20,322 nucleotides of DNA from the IMG/VR virus record IMGVR_UViG_3300021959_004014, positions 1-20,322 of that record. One strand, given 5' to 3'. The DNA comes from a virus. This document shows, in pieces, positions 15,965 to 20,322 of this stretch. The notes below the pieces were generated by a model. The model saw only the letters and a program-made list of their open reading frames with translations. It did no database searches and was not told where the DNA came from. A program made the position numbers and the translations under genes. Positions within the stretch are counted from its first letter, which is position 1, and each line of letters begins with the position of its first letter.

Positions 15965-17018
15965 AGATTACTTAGCAAACAAAGAAGAATACTTAGCTCT
16001 CTTTGATAGAGTTATGCAAAAGAAACAAGAAACCAATATCGAGTTTCTTGAAAAAAAATTATCAAAACGATTAGGTAGAAATGTTGTTGCCTGTGCTAAT
16101 GGTACAGACGCATTATATTTTGCCTTATTAAGTAGAGGTATAGGTCCAGGTGATGAGGTACTTGTATCCAATTTTTCATGGATATCAACAGCAAGTGTCA
16201 TAGCTATGACAGGTGCAACGCCTGTGTTTACAAGTATTGAGGCAATTTCTATGCATATGAATATATCTAGCATTAGAAAACTGTACGGTCCTAAAACGCC
16301 AAAAGAAGGATTTAAAAGTAAAGTAAAAGCATTAATATATCCTCACTTATTCGGCAACATGTCAGATACTACCAGAATCAAAAAATTCTGTCAAGCAAAA
16401 GATATTCTTTTTATAGAGGATGCTTGCCAAGCCCTAGGTTCTAGTTATAATGGTGTTGCTGCCGGTACGATAGGTGATATTAGTACATTAAGTTTTAACG
16501 ATAATAAAGTTATTGCCGGCATAGCTGGCGGTGGTGCAATTGTAACAGATGGTGATACAGAAATATTTAAGAAGTTAAGACAACATGGTAAACATGAAAT
16601 GTTAGGTTATAATTCTAAAATGTTATTGTTCAATGCTGAAGTTATTAATTACAGACTTGACAAATTAGATTGGTACATTGAGAAAAGACAAGCCGTTGCC
16701 AAACTATATGATGACGCATTAAAAGATGTGGTAACTGTACAAGATAATCCACCAGAATTAAATCATAACTATCACAAATATGTGGTAAGATTTAAAGATA
16801 AAGAAACAAGAGATAAAGTAAAAGAAAAGCTAGGTGCTACGGTACATTATGAAAGACCATTATCAGAATACCCTATGTGGAATAATATACCTCATAGAAA
16901 AGAAGATAAATGGATTAGTCAAGAAGTTTGTGATACTATTCTATCATTACCTATACACCCTTACATGACGAAGGAAGAAATTAACAAAGTTGTTAATACT
17001 ATATTAATATTGGTATGA
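15948..17018 (+). CDS. DegT/DnrJ/EryC1-family PLP-dependent sugar aminotransferase
   Basis: 356 residues, close to the usual ~370. This family transfers an amino group, normally from glutamate, to a keto-sugar nucleotide. Visible landmarks: ACANGTDAL with N51-G52-T53 for the PLP phosphate; GDEVLVSNFSWISTASVI (~73-90); FIEDACQALGSSYNG with Asp158, which pairs with the PLP nitrogen, and Gln161; GDISTLSFNDNK with Lys187 as the PLP-linked lysine, then a glycine run (IAGGGAIVTDG); GYNSKM near 223 and a KLDWYIEKRQAVAKLYDDAL helix. All expected catalytic residues are present, so it is probably active. The usual D/E-x-x-Q segment after GYNSRM is replaced by LLFNAEVINYR, so substrate contacts may differ. 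Cytoplasmic, soluble. Its stop overlaps the next start in ATGA at 17015-17018. The amino-sugar product is unknown. Confidence 0.9.
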   Translation: MTGWDKDYLANKEEYLALFDRVMQKKQETNIEFLEKKLSKRLGRNVVACANGTDALYFALLSRGIGPGDEVLVSNFSWISTASVIAMTGATPVFTSIEAISMHMNISSIRKLYGPKTPKEGFKSKVKALIYPHLFGNMSDTTRIKKFCQAKDILFIEDACQALGSSYNGVAAGTIGDISTLSFNDNKVIAGIAGGGAIVTDGDTEIFKKLRQHGKHEMLGYNSKMLLFNAEVINYRLDKLDWYIEKRQAVAKLYDDALKDVVTVQDNPPELNHNYHKYVVRFKDKETRDKVKEKLGATVHYERPLSEYPMWNNIPHRKEDKWISQEVCDTILSLPIHPYMTKEEINKVVNTILILV

Positions 17019-17302
17019 TAGAACATAATAAATCTTATTCAAAATTTTGGAAGGTAGATGACAACGGCAATATGGTTGATATTACTGATAGGTGTCCTAT
17101 TGTATTATGTCAAAACATGAAAGATTTGGTTGGCGATTATGAGATTGACCATAACTTAATAACAAAAGAAACGGAAGATATTTACGATTACATTATAGAA
17201 AAGTTATATACTATGCCAAATTACCTTGAAGAAACATCTTTCAAATCACCAGATAAATTGAAGATTGCTTTTACTAAACTATTTTTTAAACTGATACAAT
17301 GA
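17015..17302 (+). CDS. Small protein of unknown function within the metabolic operon
   Basis: 95 residues, joined to both neighbours by ATGA overlaps (17015-17018 and 17299-17302), which strongly supports it as a real gene. It begins MIEHNKSYSKFWKVDDNGNM and ends in a helical LKIAFTKLFFKLIQ. One stretch, DRCPIVLCQN, has two cysteines five residues apart, but I see no metal motif around them. I do not recognise the family. By position it might assist the aminotransferase before it or the radical SAM enzyme after it; nothing in the sequence proves this. Confidence 0.6.
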   Translation: MIEHNKSYSKFWKVDDNGNMVDITDRCPIVLCQNMKDLVGDYEIDHNLITKETEDIYDYIIEKLYTMPNYLEETSFKSPDKLKIAFTKLFFKLIQ

Positions 17303-18120
17303 AAACATTACAAGAAATACAACAAAATTATTTAGCGATAGATTTCTTTCTATCTATGTCGTGTAATAAGAATTGTCATTACTGTACAAGTTATACTTTA
17401 GAAATGAGAAACTTAACAGTTGATATGGATTTCTTGAAACAAACATTACACTATTTAAGAAACTACAAAATAAGAGTATGTTTACTAGGTGGTGAACCAG
17501 GCCTTATTAAAAATTTAAGAGAAGTTATTGATGAAGTTAAAAAGAATCCAAACCATGTCTGTTCCGTTTTGTCAAACTCATTTGTTCGTAAGAGATATCC
17601 AGAGATATTAGAAGACAAAGATATTCTATATGTTGAACATAACATATTAGATTGGTATGAAAACGAAGTTACAAAACTAGGTAACTTTGATTATATACCA
17701 GAGAATGATTTTAATAATTATAATGTTGTTGTACGAACACCAAACTTCTACAAATACAAAGACAAATATCCAGAAGTGATGAACAAGTTAGACCACAAGA
17801 ATACAATGTGGAAAGCATTTAACGGCAGGTCACCAGAGTTTACAGATGTTATTCAGGCTGCTGAAATTGACCGTAAAATGTGTGCTTCTTTTCCGATGGT
17901 GCCTGTTATTGACTTTGAAAAAAGACATATTGTACATTGCAGTAAGAAGTTTGCTAATAATAAAGAATTGTCAAAAACCTTTGACCTAACGCAGGAGAAC
18001 ATAGATAAGATGATGAACTTCAGATTGTTCAAGTATGAGAATTATTGCAAAACCTGTACTGAATGGGTGCAACCAAAGGGTCATTTTCCAATGAGCAAGT
18101 ATGGGAATCTATTAGAATGA
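17299..18120 (+). CDS. Radical SAM enzyme with probable auxiliary iron-sulfur site
   Basis: 273 residues. Cys22-x3-Cys26-x2-Cys29 (CNKNCHYC) is the canonical radical SAM cluster motif, and LLGGEPGL at 62-69 is the usual GGEP SAM-binding motif. Four further cysteines in the C-terminal part (Cys195, Cys214 and the Cys250-x2-Cys253 pair in YCKTCTEW) could hold an auxiliary Fe-S cluster of twitch/SPASM type. These enzymes use a 5'-deoxyadenosyl radical for otherwise difficult steps such as epimerisation, dehydration or C-C and C-S bond formation. The chain is shorter than typical SPASM proteins. It begins in an ATGA overlap without a clear Shine-Dalgarno and ends in one. The substrate is unknown; operon context suggests a sugar, but peptide or base modification cannot be excluded. 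Confidence 0.85.
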   Translation: MKTLQEIQQNYLAIDFFLSMSCNKNCHYCTSYTLEMRNLTVDMDFLKQTLHYLRNYKIRVCLLGGEPGLIKNLREVIDEVKKNPNHVCSVLSNSFVRKRYPEILEDKDILYVEHNILDWYENEVTKLGNFDYIPENDFNNYNVVVRTPNFYKYKDKYPEVMNKLDHKNTMWKAFNGRSPEFTDVIQAAEIDRKMCASFPMVPVIDFEKRHIVHCSKKFANNKELSKTFDLTQENIDKMMNFRLFKYENYCKTCTEWVQPKGHFPMSKYGNLLE

Positions 18121-19601
18121 GAAAGATATTCGCTGTTGCCTTAAATCTACACGACCATAATACATATGATGGTGTATGGCACAATCAACGAGAAAGAGAA
18201 ACTAGATTTAAACATAATCTACCTTATCATGCTGAAGCATATGCTCATCAATCAGACATATTAAACCCAGCTGATTATCGTTTAAATGATGATTTTGTAA
18301 AAGAGTATTTTAAAAAGGCAGATGATATTCTAGCATTCACTTACACTTATGGTGGTATTAGAATGTGTAGAGATTTATTGCCAAAAGATGTATTTGATTA
18401 TGAACCAAAAAGTCTATGGGATTTTTATTTAAAAGATAACATCTACTATATCGACCATCATCAATCTCATGCTACATACGCCTTTCTAAATTCTGGTTTT
18501 GATAAGTCAGATATTCTGGCCATTGATGGTATAGGTTCAAAATATAGATGTGTGTTTTTTGATAAAGAACAAAAGATGATAGACTTATCAGACAAGTTAC
18601 CGATAGGTTGGTTATGGAATCATATGTCAAATCTCACAGGTTTTGGAACATTAGGTGCAAGTAAACTTATGGGTAAGGTAGGTTATGGTCAACATAGTGA
18701 TTACTATTATAACTTGTTTGAAATAATATTAGACGGACCTATTACAGAAAAGAAACAAGAAAAGTTTAAACATATCAGACTAGATAATATTAATGATTTA
18801 GCTTATACACTACAAGAATTTACTATTGATAAAATAAAAGAGTTTGTTTATCCTTTAAAGTCTTGTGATAATTTATGTATTGCTGGTGGTGTTGCATATA
18901 ACGGATATATGAATGAAGAGTTTACTAAACATTATCAAAATGTATTTTTACCACCTGCTGTTGGTGATGAAGGACAAGCCATTGGTGCCTATCAGCATGC
19001 TGATTATACTCTAAACAACAATATACATGTATCAGAAACATTTGCTGGTAAAGAATATGATTACACAGGAGATAAAAGAGTAAACTATAAAGAAGTAGCA
19101 CAAGCAATTGCTGATGGCAAGATTGTTGGTTGGTTTCAAGGTAAATCAGAAAGTGGCAATCGTGCATTAGGTAATAGAAGTATATTAGCAGACCCTAGAA
19201 ATCCTAATATAAAAGATATTATTAATCACACTATAAAAATGAGAGAAGACTTTAGGCCATTTGCACCAGTTGTATTAGAAGAACATTATAAAGAATACTT
19301 TGATACAAATAGTCCTAGTCCTTATATGAGTAGAATATGTAAAGTTAAATCTGATAAAGTGCCAGGTATAACTCATGTTGATAATACAGCAAGAATACAA
19401 ACTGTTAATAAAAATTTTAATGGTAAGTTGTATAATTTAATTAATGAGTTTTATAAAATTACAGGCATACCTATGTTATTAAATACAAGTTTTAATTGTC
19501 AAGAACCTATTGTAGAAACACCACAACAGGCATTAAGAACATTTAAAAAAACATCATTAGATATGTTAGTTATTAACGATTGGATAATTGTAAAGGAATA
19601 A
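18117..19601 (+). CDS. NodU/CmcH-type O-carbamoyltransferase
   Basis: 494 residues from the ATG at 18117. An in-frame ATG at 18063 would add 18 residues lying within the radical SAM gene; I prefer 18117 because it makes the ATGA overlap used throughout this operon and because MRKIFAVALNLHDHNTYDG aligns with the family N-terminus. The family transfers the carbamoyl group of carbamoyl phosphate, via carbamoyl-AMP, to hydroxyls of sugars or antibiotics. Landmarks: HHQSH with His114, His115 and His118 for the metal/nucleotide site, LAIDGIG (~137-143), a glycine-rich AGGVAYN near 257, FQGKSESGNRALGNRSIL with R349-A350-L351-G352-N353-R354, FRPFAPVVLEEH (~379-390), and LNTSFNCQEPIV from N456. It is somewhat shorter than common members (~550-600) but appears intact. 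Cytoplasmic. Acceptor unknown. Confidence 0.9.
   Translation: MRKIFAVALNLHDHNTYDGVWHNQRERETRFKHNLPYHAEAYAHQSDILNPADYRLNDDFVKEYFKKADDILAFTYTYGGIRMCRDLLPKDVFDYEPKSLWDFYLKDNIYYIDHHQSHATYAFLNSGFDKSDILAIDGIGSKYRCVFFDKEQKMIDLSDKLPIGWLWNHMSNLTGFGTLGASKLMGKVGYGQHSDYYYNLFEIILDGPITEKKQEKFKHIRLDNINDLAYTLQEFTIDKIKEFVYPLKSCDNLCIAGGVAYNGYMNEEFTKHYQNVFLPPAVGDEGQAIGAYQHADYTLNNNIHVSETFAGKEYDYTGDKRVNYKEVAQAIADGKIVGWFQGKSESGNRALGNRSILADPRNPNIKDIINHTIKMREDFRPFAPVVLEEHYKEYFDTNSPSPYMSRICKVKSDKVPGITHVDNTARIQTVNKNFNGKLYNLINEFYKITGIPMLLNTSFNCQEPIVETPQQALRTFKKTSLDMLVINDWIIVKE
19592..19598 (+). promoter_or_regulatory. Ribosome binding site AAAGGAA for the gene at 19603
   Basis: AAAGGAA at the end of the carbamoyltransferase gene ends 4 bases before the ATG at 19603, supporting this start one base after the preceding stop. 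Confidence 0.55.
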
Positions 19602-19602
19602 T

Positions 19603-20280
19603 ATGAACACACTAGATTTATTGTGTAAAAGAAAACATGTTGTCAAATATAAAGATAAACAAATAGCAAATGAAGTTTTAGATATTCTATTAGAAAAATC
19701 ATGGAAAGCAACATCATCAAAAAATAACTTCATGGCTTATAAAATTAATGTATTAGATAATACTAAAACTGTTGAAAAAGAATTAGTATGGCAAAAACTT
19801 GTTGCTAAACAATCTGAAAGTGAAAATAAAGCAAAAGAAGATGGTCAAGGAGTTGGATTTTCTGGAAAACCTAATCAGTATTATAATCATATAAAAAACA
19901 ATTCTCATTTATTAGTTATTACATCAAGAGTATGTGAACCAAATGATTTTGTAAAACAGGCAATAACGGAAGGCCATGTAGCACATGAGATGTATCCTGA
20001 ATTTGTTGAAGACATAGTTGACAATACAGCTATTGAAGTAGGAATGTTTATAAGCCATTTAACTCTATTTTGCATGGAAGAAAATATAGATGTTTCTTAT
20101 ACAGCTTGTTTTCCTAGAGATATCAATATGTGGAAGAATCTTCCTTTTGTTGACCAGAGACCTATCTTATTAATGTCTTTAGGTTACGGTGATTATTACA
20201 GATATCAAAACCTTGAGAAAAATGGAATGACTAAAAAAGATTATAAACCAAAATTAGAAACAATTGTAAATTGGGAATAA
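19603..20280 (+). CDS. Nitroreductase-like flavoprotein
   Basis: 225 residues, a usual length for the family, which forms FMN-binding homodimers reducing or oxidising varied substrates with NAD(P)H. Landmarks: LLCKRKHVVKYKDKQI at 6-21 corresponds to the RRSxRxF FMN-phosphate site; ATSSKNNFMAYKINVL at 36-51 matches the PSxxNxQPWxF region; TAIEVGMFISHLTLFCMEEN (~145-164) is the central helix preceding a small GL-like turn (IDVSYTACF); RPILLMSLGYGDYY (~186-199) is the terminal strand with the LGYG motif. Several usual residues are altered (K-H instead of R-S, no QPW), so cofactor and substrate may differ. It lies one base after the carbamoyltransferase stop with a good ribosome site, and three bases before a probable paralog. 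Substrate unknown. Confidence 0.78.
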   Translation: MNTLDLLCKRKHVVKYKDKQIANEVLDILLEKSWKATSSKNNFMAYKINVLDNTKTVEKELVWQKLVAKQSESENKAKEDGQGVGFSGKPNQYYNHIKNNSHLLVITSRVCEPNDFVKQAITEGHVAHEMYPEFVEDIVDNTAIEVGMFISHLTLFCMEENIDVSYTACFPRDINMWKNLPFVDQRPILLMSLGYGDYYRYQNLEKNGMTKKDYKPKLETIVNWE

Positions 20281-20283
20281 AAA

Positions 20284-20322
20284 ATGAAACACTTTGACTT
20301 ATTAGAAACAAAAAGAAAACAT
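20284..20322 (+). CDS. Start of a second nitroreductase-like gene (3' end outside window)
   Basis: Only 13 codons are visible: MKHFDLLETKRKH, beginning three bases after the previous stop. They resemble the first residues of the gene before it, where LDLLCKRKH becomes FDLLETKRKH with one extra residue. This suggests a tandem paralog, so the operon would carry two related flavoproteins and continue beyond the window. Certainty is limited by the short length. Confidence 0.5.
   Translation, partial: MKHFDLLETKRKH

Noticed and set aside
17002-17009. TATTAATA, near-match to a late promoter before 17015
   Set aside because: One mismatch and only 5 bases from the start codon, inconsistent with the 23-25 base spacing of the three exact boxes.

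Overview
The window reads as part of an AT-rich genome of a marine T4-like myovirus, of the cyanophage/pelagiphage type. Every gene lies on the + strand, genes are packed with gaps of 0 to 42 bases, and there is no host-like gene, tRNA, integrase or insertion sequence. The clearest anchor is a baseplate wedge protein recognisably related to T4 gp8 (3373-4833). Next to it are a giant DUF4815-type virion protein (4843-10977) and fibre-like proteins of the kind found in T4-like cyanophages. The low GC suggests an AT-rich host such as Pelagibacter or Prochlorococcus, but the window does not settle which.

Layout. Bases 2-1045 are the 3' part of a large virion structural protein. Then come a fibre-like protein with a cupredoxin-like domain (1083-2627), two small structural proteins (2627-3040, 3049-3330), gp8, the 2044-residue giant, a small coiled-coil protein (10979-11206), a fibre-like protein (11196-12128) and a protein built of three copies of a ~100-residue module (12144-13079). 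At 13086 the content switches to metabolic genes: a shortened NAD-dependent sugar epimerase/dehydratase, a 161-residue phage protein of unknown role, a possible glycosyltransferase, an SGNH-type hydrolase, a DegT-family PLP aminotransferase, a 95-residue unknown, a radical SAM enzyme, a NodU/CmcH-type O-carbamoyltransferase and a nitroreductase-like flavoprotein. The window ends 13 codons into what looks like a second nitroreductase-like gene.

How they may work together. The first half builds the baseplate and host-recognition fibres. Exact T4-type late promoter boxes (TATAAATA) stand 23, 24 and 25 bases before the start codons at 1083, 3373 and 15155, so part of the metabolic block appears to be expressed with the virion genes. 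The genes from 14298 onward are joined by ATGA start/stop overlaps or gaps of a few bases, which suggests coordinated expression. The enzyme set (epimerase, aminotransferase, carbamoyltransferase, possible glycosyltransferase, SGNH esterase/acyltransferase, radical SAM and flavin oxidoreductases) fits making and attaching an unusual amino- or carbamoyl-sugar. The target could be host lipopolysaccharide, the virion fibres or another acceptor; this is inference. This block and the copper-site-like domain in the fibre protein are the parts most worth a second look.
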